Assembly: GCA_021730935.1 (NCBI GenBank)
Contig: JAKFYJ010000012.1
Location: 1 to 57,201 of the forward strand
From: Elusimicrobiota bacterium
GTDB taxonomy: Bacteria; Elusimicrobiota; Elusimicrobia; 2-02-FULL-39-32
Direction of reading: 5' to 3'
Length of the DNA: 57,201 nt
The stretch's first letter is position 1. Each line of letters begins with the position of its first letter. The notes beneath the pieces are model-generated. The model was not told the DNA's origin. It did no database searches and saw nothing but the letters and a program-made list of their open reading frames with translations. A program made the position numbers and the translations under genes. Positions 16,833 to 24,735 of this stretch are shown here, in pieces.

Positions 16833-16969
16833 GGAGAGAGGTTAATCAATGTTTTTTTCTCCGTCGAGTTCTCTGCAGGAAACCTCTCCGTGGTTTCCCT
16901 CAGTCGCCTGCGGCGACCGAGCCTCCCATCCAAAACGCCGGAGTAAAAAACATTGATTAACCTCTCTCC
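16833..16969 (+). repeat. mirror-arm repeat, copy A
   Basis: A core of 75 nt (16864-16938) lies between inverted arms 16833-16863 and 16939-16969. The outer 25 bp of the arms are perfect, then one mismatch, then 5 more pairs. The core holds hairpin 1 (GGAAACC / GGTTTCC) and hairpin 2 (CAGTCGCC / GGCGACCG region). The right arm contains the TTG start (16953) and first codons of the next gene. The left arm is its mirror image. Copies B and C share the core layout but have unrelated arms. Confidence 0.9.
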
Positions 16970-17885
16970 AGTTTTGGTCACCGGCGGTTCCGGCATGGTG
17001 GGGTCCGCTTTAAAGACGCTTCTCCCATCCGCAACATATCTCAGCAGCAAAGACGGTGATCTCACGGATCTATGTCAGGTCCGGGCTCTCTTTAAAAAGC
17101 ATCAGCCGAAAGAAGTCATTCACCTGGCGGCGAAAGTGGGCGGCGTCAAAACCAACGCGGAGAAAAACGCCGACATGCTCACGATCAACGCTCAGATCAA
17201 CACCAATGTTTTGTCAGTCGCTCGCGAAAGTGGCGTTCAAAAGCTGGTGGCTGTTTCCTCCAATTGCGTGTTTGACGCTCACCCTCCCAAACCTCCCGTT
17301 GAGGCGGATGTTTTTTCCGGAATGCCTTTTCACGGCCATGTGGGATATGGTTTCGCCAAGCGCATGCTGGAACTTCAAATCCGGCTTTTGCGCGAGCAAT
17401 ACGACTCAAAGTTTACGAGCGTGATGCCGGTCACCATCATCGGCCCGCACGACAACTGGAATTTCAATGAGTCCCATGTGGGCGGGTCCCTCATCCACAA
17501 GTGTTATCTTGCCAAGAAGAACGGGACGCCCATGAAAGTGTGGGGGAGCGGCAGGGCCGTGCGCCAATTTGTTTATGCATTGGATGTCGCCAGGATCATC
17601 CTGGAAGTCTTGAAAAAATATGACGATCCCGAAACCGTCATCATCGCGCCCGACGACGGAATATCGATAAAAACTCTTGCCGAAACCATCGCCAAGGCCA
17701 TGAATTTCAAAGGGGCCATTGAGTTTGACACCAGCCAGCCCGAGGGGGAATCCAAACGGGTTCTGGACGGCTCCAAACTCAGGCGGCTGTTTCCCGATTT
17801 TAAGTTTGCATCCCTGGAAGAATCTCTCAAACCGACGGTGGAATGGTTTGAGAAAAATTATGAAACTATAGCGAGGAAGAATTAA
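16953..17885 (+). CDS. GDP-L-fucose / GDP-colitose synthase-like epimerase-reductase
   Basis: This 310-aa SDR of the GMER/ColC group carries VTGGSGMVGSAL, then HLAAKVGGV. It keeps the acid/base Cys in SSNCVFD and the His in the GPHDNWNFNESHVGG stretch, which correspond to the epimerisation residues of GDP-fucose synthase. Tyr/Lys occur in YGFAKR. With the ColD-like enzyme immediately upstream, a 3,5-epimerase/4-reductase step giving a colitose-type sugar is the best reading. GDP-fucose synthesis is the alternative. The start is TTG at 16953, and the first six codons lie inside the right arm of repeat copy A. Pairing of the arms in mRNA would bury the start codon. Confidence 0.82.
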   Translation: MINLSPVLVTGGSGMVGSALKTLLPSATYLSSKDGDLTDLCQVRALFKKHQPKEVIHLAAKVGGVKTNAEKNADMLTINAQINTNVLSVARESGVQKLVAVSSNCVFDAHPPKPPVEADVFSGMPFHGHVGYGFAKRMLELQIRLLREQYDSKFTSVMPVTIIGPHDNWNFNESHVGGSLIHKCYLAKKNGTPMKVWGSGRAVRQFVYALDVARIILEVLKKYDDPETVIIAPDDGISIKTLAETIAKAMNFKGAIEFDTSQPEGESKRVLDGSKLRRLFPDFKFASLEESLKPTVEWFEKNYETIARKN

Positions 17886-18827
17886 ATGGCAAAGATGAAA
17901 GTGTTGATCACGGGCGGCGCGGGATATATTGGGTCAGTCATGACCCCCACTTTGTTGCAGAGCGGTTTTCATGTGACCGTGCTGGACACTTTTGCGTGGA
18001 GACAGACCACGCTTCTGGACCTTTGCACGAACCCAGATTTTGAAGTGGTCCGCGGAGACTGCAGAGACGAAAAACTCATGGCCAATTTGCTCAAGGACAA
18101 AGACATCATCATTCCTCTGGCGGCCATCGTGGGCGCGCCCCTCTGCGACATGGACAGGGCCGGAGCTCAATCCATCAACATCGACGCTATTCACCTTCTC
18201 ACAAAACTTGCCTCGAAAAACCAGAAGATCATGTATCCCACAACGAACAGCGGATACGGCATTGGAGAAAAAGATAAATTCTGCACGGAAGATTCTCCTC
18301 TCCGCCCTGTGTCTTTTTATGGCTCTTCAAAATCTGAAGCCGAGCGGATCATCCTGGAACGCGGAAACTCCATCACCTTCCGCCTGGCCACCGCTTTCGG
18401 CGCTTCTCCCCGCATGAGGATGGATCTCCTCGTCAACGATTTCGTTTATCGCGCCGTTTTTGACAGAGCGGTCGTGATTTTTGAAGGCCATTTCAGAAGA
18501 AATTATATCCATGTCCGAGACATCGCCCGCGCGTTCGTGCACGGCATCCAGAACTTTGACAAGATGCAGGGCAAACCCTATAACCTGGGCCTCGAAGAAG
18601 CCAATCTTTCCAAGATCGAGCTCTGCAAACTCATCCAAAAACAAATTCCGTCCTTCACTTATCTCGAAGCCGCCGTCGGAGAAGATCCCGACAAGCGGGA
18701 TTATATCGTCTCCAATGCCCGCATCCTTGCCACAGGATATAAACCCGCGCACAGTCTCGAAGACGGCATTCGGGAACTCATCAAGGCCTATACGATCGTC
18801 CGGAAAAACCAGTTCGGGAACGTCTGA
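17886..18827 (+). CDS. NAD-dependent epimerase/dehydratase (SDR)
   Basis: This 313-aa extended SDR has the Rossmann motif ITGGAGYIGS and the catalytic YGSSK. It also has an RNYIHVRDIARA segment common in nucleotide-sugar epimerases. The start codon directly follows the upstream TAA, and a GAGG sits about 9 nt ahead of it. The general resemblance to the SDR at 48894 (ITGGAGYVGS, PKMRLDL and PRMRMDL segments) suggests paralogues acting on similar sugars. No specific activity can be assigned. Confidence 0.83.
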   Translation: MAKMKVLITGGAGYIGSVMTPTLLQSGFHVTVLDTFAWRQTTLLDLCTNPDFEVVRGDCRDEKLMANLLKDKDIIIPLAAIVGAPLCDMDRAGAQSINIDAIHLLTKLASKNQKIMYPTTNSGYGIGEKDKFCTEDSPLRPVSFYGSSKSEAERIILERGNSITFRLATAFGASPRMRMDLLVNDFVYRAVFDRAVVIFEGHFRRNYIHVRDIARAFVHGIQNFDKMQGKPYNLGLEEANLSKIELCKLIQKQIPSFTYLEAAVGEDPDKRDYIVSNARILATGYKPAHSLEDGIRELIKAYTIVRKNQFGNV

Positions 18828-18830
18828 CCT

Positions 18831-20405
18831 TTGATGCAGAGGGGCGAATATTTCGGCCTGTCCAAACCCTTTGCAAAAATAGCCGCGGGGATTTTTTTTG
18901 CCGTTTATTTTGGGGTCAGTTTTTTTTATCTCGATAAATATCCCTGCGCCAACTCTGACGACGCCACTTACAGCGAGCCCTGCGCCAATCTCGCGGAACA
19001 TGGCCGGCTGAACCTTTCCTTTCTTCCTCCTCCGGGCGGCTTTGACCAATCCTCCATCGTTCAGCACGGCAGGATCTTGTGCGCTTCCCGCGCTTTGATC
19101 TTTAAAATATTCGGCGTGAGCCTGAGAACGGCCCGGCTGGAATCTCTCCTCGCCGGCATGTTCCTTTTATTGTCGGCTTATGCTCTGTCCATGACGCTCT
19201 TCGAGAACTCATCCATCGCGCTTTTAACCTCCGTTCTCCTCTCCCTTTCGCACCTCTTCATCTTCGCTTCGCATTTCGCAAGGCCGGACATCACCGTGTC
19301 CCTGTTTTTGACGGGCGCCGTTATTTTATATCTGAAGGCCGAACAAAGCTCATCCGCTCTCATCTTTTTCCTGGCCGGGTTGATCGCGGCCCTCACCATC
19401 GATATCCACCCTTCGGGAAATCTTGCACTGACGGTTGTGGGAGGGACATCGTTGGTTCAGCTTTTGAGAGGGAAAATAAGCAAAAAGCACTTCGTGTTTC
19501 TTGGCCTTGGGATCGCGGCGGGGCTTGTGTGGTGGTTCGGGATCCGGCTTTGGTTCAACGGGGAATTGGTTCAGAGCCAGATGAAATATAACCGAATTTA
19601 TGGACAGGTGGGTTCGCCGCTCTTTCTTCTCTTGAACGAATGGAAACGGTGGCGGAATTTCTTTTGGCTCGGGGCCTATCACCGGAACATGTTTTTGCTT
19701 GGGATATTCGCGGTCGGGATTGCCTCTGCGGCGCTGAACCGCCATCGCAAAGGGTATTCCAAATTGTTTCTGATCCTTTTCTGGATCCTGGTCGGATACA
19801 CTTTCGGAGTCCCCGCAAAAGGCTGGGTTTATATCACTTATGCCTATCCGTTTTTCGCCTTGCTGTCGGTTGCGGGTCTTTATGACTTGTTTGATTCTCC
19901 GCCGGTTTCATTAAAATTTGCGTCGTTAGGTTTGTCGGCCGCTCTTCTGATGTTCCTTGGCCTGGAAGTTGTTCACACTCTGAAATTTTATCGCGCGGAC
20001 TATAACGCATTCATCAGCAAAATCAAAGAGCGCGTCCCTGCGGGCTCCACGGTCCTGGCCAGCGCCAGCTATTGGTTCGGGCTCAGGGGACATGCCAACC
20101 TCGTCGCCAGCGAACTCATCATGCACAAGATGATCATGGAGAACAACGGAATCCGGGAAGAATATTTCGCGGGCACCAACGAGGATTATTTCCGCCGCCA
20201 GGGAGTGGAATATGTCGTGGGCGACGAGGAGATCATGCAGGGGACGCTTTTTCAGAGGGATTATATCCTGCCTTTCGTGGAGCAGGACTGTGTTCAGGTT
20301 TCAGAATTCACCGACGATTTTTATAACTATTCCATCTTCATGTCCAAACGGAGCCCTGCCCCGCTGGTCACGAAGATCTTCAAAGTCCTGCCTAAAAAAA
20401 ATTAA
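18831..20405 (+). CDS. multi-pass GT-C glycosyltransferase (PMT/ArnT-like)
   Basis: This 524-aa membrane protein has an N-terminal helix followed by YLDKYPCANSDDATYSEP, an Asp-rich first loop as in GT-C enzymes. About ten further hydrophobic segments and a short soluble C-terminus follow. Such enzymes transfer sugars from a polyprenyl-phosphate donor in the periplasm. TTG 18831 and ATG 18834 are adjacent possible starts, 3 nt and 6 nt after the previous stop. It ends the forward operon and overlaps the convergent carbamoyltransferase gene by 4 nt at the stop codons. Confidence 0.78.
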   Translation: MMQRGEYFGLSKPFAKIAAGIFFAVYFGVSFFYLDKYPCANSDDATYSEPCANLAEHGRLNLSFLPPPGGFDQSSIVQHGRILCASRALIFKIFGVSLRTARLESLLAGMFLLLSAYALSMTLFENSSIALLTSVLLSLSHLFIFASHFARPDITVSLFLTGAVILYLKAEQSSSALIFFLAGLIAALTIDIHPSGNLALTVVGGTSLVQLLRGKISKKHFVFLGLGIAAGLVWWFGIRLWFNGELVQSQMKYNRIYGQVGSPLFLLLNEWKRWRNFFWLGAYHRNMFLLGIFAVGIASAALNRHRKGYSKLFLILFWILVGYTFGVPAKGWVYITYAYPFFALLSVAGLYDLFDSPPVSLKFASLGLSAALLMFLGLEVVHTLKFYRADYNAFISKIKERVPAGSTVLASASYWFGLRGHANLVASELIMHKMIMENNGIREEYFAGTNEDYFRRQGVEYVVGDEEIMQGTLFQRDYILPFVEQDCVQVSEFTDDFYNYSIFMSKRSPAPLVTKIFKVLPKKN

Positions 20406-22198
20406 TTTTCTTTGGTGACGATCGCGTGTTCCAGCACCAGCATGTCCATGCCGCTGTTGTTGAAGGTGTTGAACGCGTTTTGGGGGGTGTTCACGATGGG
20501 CTCTCCGCGGAGGTTGAACGAGGTGTTCAGGATCACGGGCACTCCGGTTTCCTGGCCGAATTTCTCGATCAGGCGGTGATAACGGGGGTTGGTTTCTTTC
20601 CGCACTGTCTGGAGGCGCCCGGAGCCGTCGGCATGAGTGATGGCCGGCAAAATGGCCTGCTTGTCTTTTTTCACCGGAGTCACATAAAGCATGAAGGTGG
20701 ACGGATAATGTTTTTCCGAGTCCGGCATGTCGAAAAATTTCTCGCAGGATTCCTGCAGGACGGACGGCGCGAAAGGCCGGAAGGGTTCGCGGAACTTGAT
20801 CTTGATGTTGACGATGTCTTTCATCTTGGGGTTTCTGGGGTCTGCAATGATGCTCCGGTTCCCCAAAGCGCGGGGGCCCCATTCAAACGCGCCCTGATAC
20901 CACCCGATGACCTGTCCTTTGACCAGGGAATCCACCACGCGGTCATATAGTTTTTCGTCATCGTCAAAGCTCTGATATTTGAGTCCGCTGGATTTCAAAA
21001 AGTCATAGATCGCCGCGTCGCTGTGGTGTTTGCCCCAATAGGCGTGCTCCATCTTGAACACTCTGGGTTTCCCGAGCAGGACGTGATAAACGAACATGGC
21101 AGACCCAATGGCCGCCCCCGCGTCGCCTGCCGCCGGCTGGATATAAATTTCGTCAAACCCCGCTTCTCTTAAAATTCTGTAATTCGCCACCGAGTTCAGC
21201 GCGACGCCTCCTGCCATGCAGAGCTTCTTCATTCCCGTCGTGCGCTGGACATATTTGGCCATTTTGACCAGAATGTCTTCCGTCACTTTCTGGATGCTGG
21301 CCGCAATATCGGCGTAATATTGGTTCTTCTCCATTTCTTCTGCGGTGGCGGGGTTCGGATCGTCGAACAAGCTGGTTTGGCTGGTGACGAACCTTGCCTT
21401 GGGGTCGCGGGGTTCCCCGAACACTTCAATCATTTTGCTGGTATATGTTTTTTCGCTGTGGAAATAAAAAGAAAAATAGGACATGTCGAGAGTGAAGCTT
21501 CCGTCTTCGTGGACCTTGATCAGTTTATAGACCTTGTCCATATAAAGCGGCCGTCCATAGGGCGCCATGCCCATCACTTTATATTCGCCCTCGTTCACTT
21601 CAAAGCCCAGGAAAGCGGTGAAGGCGGAATATAAAAGTCCCAGGGAGTGAGGGAACCGGATTTCCTTGTCCAGAATGATCTTGTTGCCTTTGCTGGATCC
21701 GTTCCAGGAAGCATAGCCTCGCCCATAAGAAGCGGTGGTCCATTCGCCCACGCCGTCCACCGTCATCGTGGCCGCCTCTTCATAGGGGGAACAGAAGAAG
21801 GCGCTCGCCGCGTGAGACATGTGGTGGTCGGTGAAAATGATTTTGGAGTCGTCGATGTTGAGCTTTTCCTTGATCGTGCTTTTGATCCAGAATTTGCCGG
21901 AGATCCAGCTTCCCATGGATTTCCGGAACACGCCGAGAGATTTGGGATAGCTTGAGAAGATGGAGAAAATGAGCCGCTCGAATTTGACGAAAGGTTTCTC
22001 ATAGAAGACGACATAATCGATGTCTTCCATGGATATTTTGCCCTGTTCCAGGCAGAACAGGATGGCGAGCATGGGGAAATCCGAATCGTGCTTTTTCCGG
22101 CTGAAGCGCTCTTCCTCGGAAGCGGCGATCAGAACGCCGTCTTTGATGAGGGCCGCGGCCGCGTCATGATAAAAACAGCTGATGCCTAAAATGTTCAT
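20402..22198 (-). CDS. NodU/CmcH-family carbamoyltransferase
   Basis: This 598-aa enzyme transfers a carbamoyl group from carbamoyl phosphate via a carbamoyl-adenylate to a sugar hydroxyl. The N-terminal Kae1-like domain starts MNILGISCFYHDAAAAL and has the metal/ATP motif HHMSHAASAF (His125, His126, His129). The C-terminal YrdC-like part contains GPRALGNRSI and NTSFNLRGEPIV. It overlaps the upstream SGNH gene by 4 nt (ATGA) in a four-gene reverse operon with two small membrane proteins. The target is probably a sugar of the local glycan, inferred from location. Confidence 0.93.
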   Translation of the reverse strand: MNILGISCFYHDAAAALIKDGVLIAASEEERFSRKKHDSDFPMLAILFCLEQGKISMEDIDYVVFYEKPFVKFERLIFSIFSSYPKSLGVFRKSMGSWISGKFWIKSTIKEKLNIDDSKIIFTDHHMSHAASAFFCSPYEEAATMTVDGVGEWTTASYGRGYASWNGSSKGNKIILDKEIRFPHSLGLLYSAFTAFLGFEVNEGEYKVMGMAPYGRPLYMDKVYKLIKVHEDGSFTLDMSYFSFYFHSEKTYTSKMIEVFGEPRDPKARFVTSQTSLFDDPNPATAEEMEKNQYYADIAASIQKVTEDILVKMAKYVQRTTGMKKLCMAGGVALNSVANYRILREAGFDEIYIQPAAGDAGAAIGSAMFVYHVLLGKPRVFKMEHAYWGKHHSDAAIYDFLKSSGLKYQSFDDDEKLYDRVVDSLVKGQVIGWYQGAFEWGPRALGNRSIIADPRNPKMKDIVNIKIKFREPFRPFAPSVLQESCEKFFDMPDSEKHYPSTFMLYVTPVKKDKQAILPAITHADGSGRLQTVRKETNPRYHRLIEKFGQETGVPVILNTSFNLRGEPIVNTPQNAFNTFNNSGMDMLVLEHAIVTKEN

Positions 22199-23265
22199 AG
22201 TTTATGTTCCTGTTTCAGTCTCTGCATCAGTTCCTTTGCGTACAAGGCATAGCCCTTGTTGTTGAAATGGGCGAAATCCTGAAAATATTCTGTTCCGTTC
22301 GGGATCGCGGCGATGTATTGAGCCATGTCGATGACGGGCGTTCCTGTCGCCTGGCCAGCAAGTTTGACTGTTTCATTATACCGTTTGATGAGGATTCGGT
22401 AAAGCGTCCGGTCCCTTGCGAAATAAGGCGGAGGGTCAATCCGTTCCGGATATTGATCGACATCCATGGTGTTCATGCGGAAACTGATCGTCAAAAATAC
22501 GGCGGAAACATTTTGAGCTTTGCACGCCTCTGCGATCTCGATCAGGTTGTTCTGATATGTTTTGGGGGTGTAGGCTTCAAATTTTTCCTTCTGTTGGGAG
22601 ACTTCGCCCGCGCTGAGAGTCATTTTGGGCAGGGCCACCTTGAAGAGGAATCCTGCGGTTGAGCGGATCAGGAAAGACTTTTTCGCCAGGTCCCTCACCC
22701 AGCCCCGGGTTTGATAGGAGGGGGGGATCGTGGGGTTCATCTCGACCATGTCGTTGATCCCCACCTGCACGATCACGAGGTCCGGATGATATGCCAGCAA
22801 TTCATTTTTGAGGCGATAGAGCGATTGAGTGGAAGTGTTGTTTCCAAGGCCCGCGTTCAGCACTTCAAATTTTTGTTTGGGATGTTTTTCGTTCAGAAGC
22901 ATTTCGAGCTGGCGGGGGAAACTGGAATCGGAAGCGGTTCCCCAGAGTCCGAGCACGACCGAATCGCCGAGACAAAGGATGCGGAACACTCCGGGCTCTT
23001 TTTCCTTTTTCCATTCCGGTCCGCGATATCCGAGGGAATTGACGTTGCCCTCAAATCCGACGAGCGATTTTTCGATGGAGTGGAATCCCGGGACATATTT
23101 GAATCCCGCCTGTTCGTTCCACTGCCAATACCTCGGGTCCTGCGGCCATCGGATTTTCCAATAAATCCTCAGTCCGCCTTCGGCGAACGCAAAGAGCGCG
23201 GCGCTGATCCCGAGACCGATGAAAATGTCTTTGAGGACTTTAGAACTGTTTGCGGTAGGTTTCAA
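22195..23265 (-). CDS. membrane-anchored SGNH/GDSL hydrolase
   Basis: This 356-aa protein has one N-terminal transmembrane segment (about residues 10-30, FIGLGISAALFAFAEG) and an extracytoplasmic SGNH domain. The blocks are CLGDSVVLG (nucleophile Ser), NAGLGNNT, VGINDM and DFAHFNNKGYALYA (Asp and His). These proteins remove or transfer acyl groups on polysaccharides. The start is TTG at 23265, 26 nt inside the upstream small gene. No later ATG would keep the membrane anchor. It lies between NodU and two small membrane proteins, an arrangement often seen with NodU genes. Confidence 0.85.
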   Translation of the reverse strand: MKPTANSSKVLKDIFIGLGISAALFAFAEGGLRIYWKIRWPQDPRYWQWNEQAGFKYVPGFHSIEKSLVGFEGNVNSLGYRGPEWKKEKEPGVFRILCLGDSVVLGLWGTASDSSFPRQLEMLLNEKHPKQKFEVLNAGLGNNTSTQSLYRLKNELLAYHPDLVIVQVGINDMVEMNPTIPPSYQTRGWVRDLAKKSFLIRSTAGFLFKVALPKMTLSAGEVSQQKEKFEAYTPKTYQNNLIEIAEACKAQNVSAVFLTISFRMNTMDVDQYPERIDPPPYFARDRTLYRILIKRYNETVKLAGQATGTPVIDMAQYIAAIPNGTEYFQDFAHFNNKGYALYAKELMQRLKQEHKL

Positions 23266-23473
23266 TTTTTGAGTCTTTTTCTGGAAGCGTTTCCCAGTTG
23301 GATTCTTTCGGCGCGGCCTTCAGATGGAGCGGGTCTGAGAAAAGACTCAGCGCGATGCCATAAGGCAAAAACAAGGTGAGATAAAGGATCGTGAGGATCA
23401 CGCCGGACATGAAATGCCCGAACACCTCGGAAAATTTTTTCCAACCGTTCCATGCCGCCTTCAGGAGGTTCAT
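23240..23473 (-). CDS. small membrane protein, SxtJ-like
   Basis: This is a 77-aa protein with one long hydrophobic stretch (GVILTILYLTLFLPYGIALSL) followed by SDPLHLK and a polar tail ending KETYR-like. The ATG at 23473 comes 5 nt after the DUF5989 stop. A longer frame to 23581 only reads back through that gene. The pattern of a membrane span, F/L-P/T-x-G and DPL resembles the C-terminal part of SxtJ-type proteins that accompany NodU carbamoyltransferases. That family link is tentative. It may anchor or assist the carbamoyltransferase at the membrane. Confidence 0.65.
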   Translation of the reverse strand: MNLLKAAWNGWKKFSEVFGHFMSGVILTILYLTLFLPYGIALSLFSDPLHLKAAPKESNWETLPEKDSKIETYRKQF

Positions 23474-23478
23474 AGGGT

Positions 23479-23670
23479 TTAGAAGAGGGTGTATATGAAA
23501 GGCGCAATCACGGACCCTTGCGTGAGCACGAGGACGATTCCAATGAGGAAAAGGATGAGGAACCCGGGGATCATCCACCACAGTTTCCGTTCCCAGAGGA
23601 ATTCAAAGAACCCGCCCAAAATATCGAATTTATTTTTTATTTTGGACAGCCATGTCGAGAGGAAATTCAT
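23479..23670 (-). CDS. DUF5989 family small membrane protein
   Basis: This 63-aa protein has one membrane segment and the family-typical ending GSVIAPFIYTLF, preceded by FLWERKLWWMIPGF. DUF5989 proteins are regularly encoded beside NodU-type carbamoyltransferases and SxtJ-like proteins, as here. Their biochemical role is unknown. It is the first gene of the reverse operon. On the minus strand a TTGACT lies about 60 nt upstream of the ATG but has no convincing -10 at 17 nt. The operon promoter is therefore not resolved and would overlap the divergent promoter of the E1 alpha gene. Confidence 0.85.
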   Translation of the reverse strand: MNFLSTWLSKIKNKFDILGGFFEFLWERKLWWMIPGFLILFLIGIVLVLTQGSVIAPFIYTLF

Positions 23671-23696
23671 AAATTTAGACCCCTATGATGCAATAT

Positions 23697-23725
23697 TTGA
23701 TTTTCAGAGTCAAGTTTGATATATT
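23697..23725 (+). promoter_or_regulatory. sigma70-type promoter, near-leaderless
   Basis: The -35 TTGATT (23697-23702) and -10 TATATT (23720-23725) are separated by 17 nt. The ATG of the E1 alpha gene lies 8 nt after the -10 box, so the mRNA would have essentially no leader. The 63-bp gap is shared with the divergent DUF5989-NodU operon. Confidence 0.65.
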
Positions 23726-23733
23726 TGAGCCCG

Positions 23734-24735
23734 ATGGCAAAAAAAAATCCGCGCAAACCTGCAAAAAAAACTCCCAAAATTTCTCCGGAAATTGCGCGCA
23801 AGCTGTTTGAGAACCTTGTCCGCTGCCGCGCGTTTGAAGACAAGCTCGCCGAACTTTATCCTTTAAAAGAAATGAAATGCCCCACGCATCTTTCCACCGG
23901 GCAGGAAGCGTCCGCCGCCGGCGTCTGCGCGGCCCTCCTTAAAGAGGACATGGTTTTTTCCACGCACCGCTGTCACAGCCACATCGTCGCCAAGGGCGGA
24001 GATTTCAAGGCGCTCATGGCGGAACTTTGGGGAAAATCCGCGGGATGCGCTCACGGCAAAGGCGGCTCCATGCATTTTCTGGAACCTGAAATCGGAATGA
24101 TGGGCTCTTCCGCGATTGTCGGCGGCACTCTGCCTCTGGCGTTGGGCGCGGCGCTCGCATCCCAAATGCAGGGCAAAGATTTGGTCTCCGTCGCGTTTTT
24201 CGGAGACGGAGCCGTTGAACAGGGCACCTTTCACGAGAGCCTGAGTTTCGCGGCCTTGAAAAAGCTTCCGGTCATTTTTGTCTGCGAAAACAACGACATG
24301 GCCACCTGCACTCACCTGGACCATCGTCAGCCCTATCCCGAAATGTATCGCCACGCAGAGGCCTATGACATCCCGGGCGTCCGCACCGACGGCACGAAAG
24401 TTGAAACGGTTTATGAAGCCGCGGTCAATGCGGTCGCCAGAGCCCGCAAAGGCGAGGGCCCGTCCCTCATTGAAGTGATGTGTTATCGCTGGAAAGAGCA
24501 TGTGGGCCCCAACACGGATTATCATCTCGGCCACCGCACGAAAGAAGATCTGGAATGGTGGATGGCTCGGGACCCCATCAAGCTTTTCGAGCAAAGCGCG
24601 TCCAAAAATAAACTGCTGACCAAAGACTATATCGAAAACACGAAAAACATGGTCAACATCCAGCTCGACGAAGCCGTTGCCTTCGCGCGCGAAACCCCGT
24701 TCCCCAAACTTGAAGAACTCTATACGGATTTATAA
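23734..24735 (+). CDS. TPP-dependent dehydrogenase E1 component, alpha subunit
   Basis: This 333-aa alpha subunit of a pyruvate/acetoin/branched-chain 2-oxoacid dehydrogenase-type enzyme carries the TPP motif FFGDGAVEQGTFHES, which ends in CENN about 30 residues on. It also has the alpha-subunit segments HLSTGQEA and HGKGGSMHF. I place the start at ATG 23734. The TTG at 23716 lies inside the promoter. The stop overlaps the beta-subunit ATG by one base. No E2 or E3 gene is nearby, which argues against a complete oxidative complex. In sugar pathways, unaccompanied E1-like pairs are thought to attach a two-carbon unit to a keto sugar (the avilamycin AviB1/B2 pair is a precedent, from memory). 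That role is inference here. Confidence 0.88.
   Translation: MAKKNPRKPAKKTPKISPEIARKLFENLVRCRAFEDKLAELYPLKEMKCPTHLSTGQEASAAGVCAALLKEDMVFSTHRCHSHIVAKGGDFKALMAELWGKSAGCAHGKGGSMHFLEPEIGMMGSSAIVGGTLPLALGAALASQMQGKDLVSVAFFGDGAVEQGTFHESLSFAALKKLPVIFVCENNDMATCTHLDHRQPYPEMYRHAEAYDIPGVRTDGTKVETVYEAAVNAVARARKGEGPSLIEVMCYRWKEHVGPNTDYHLGHRTKEDLEWWMARDPIKLFEQSASKNKLLTKDYIENTKNMVNIQLDEAVAFARETPFPKLEELYTDL

Noticed and set aside
16833-16969. Mirror-arm repeats as intrinsic terminators, integron attC sites or retron RNAs.
   Set aside because: No T-run follows the stems. There are no attC GTTRRRY core sites or integrase, and no reverse transcriptase in the window. Conserved core with variable arms fits none of these classes.
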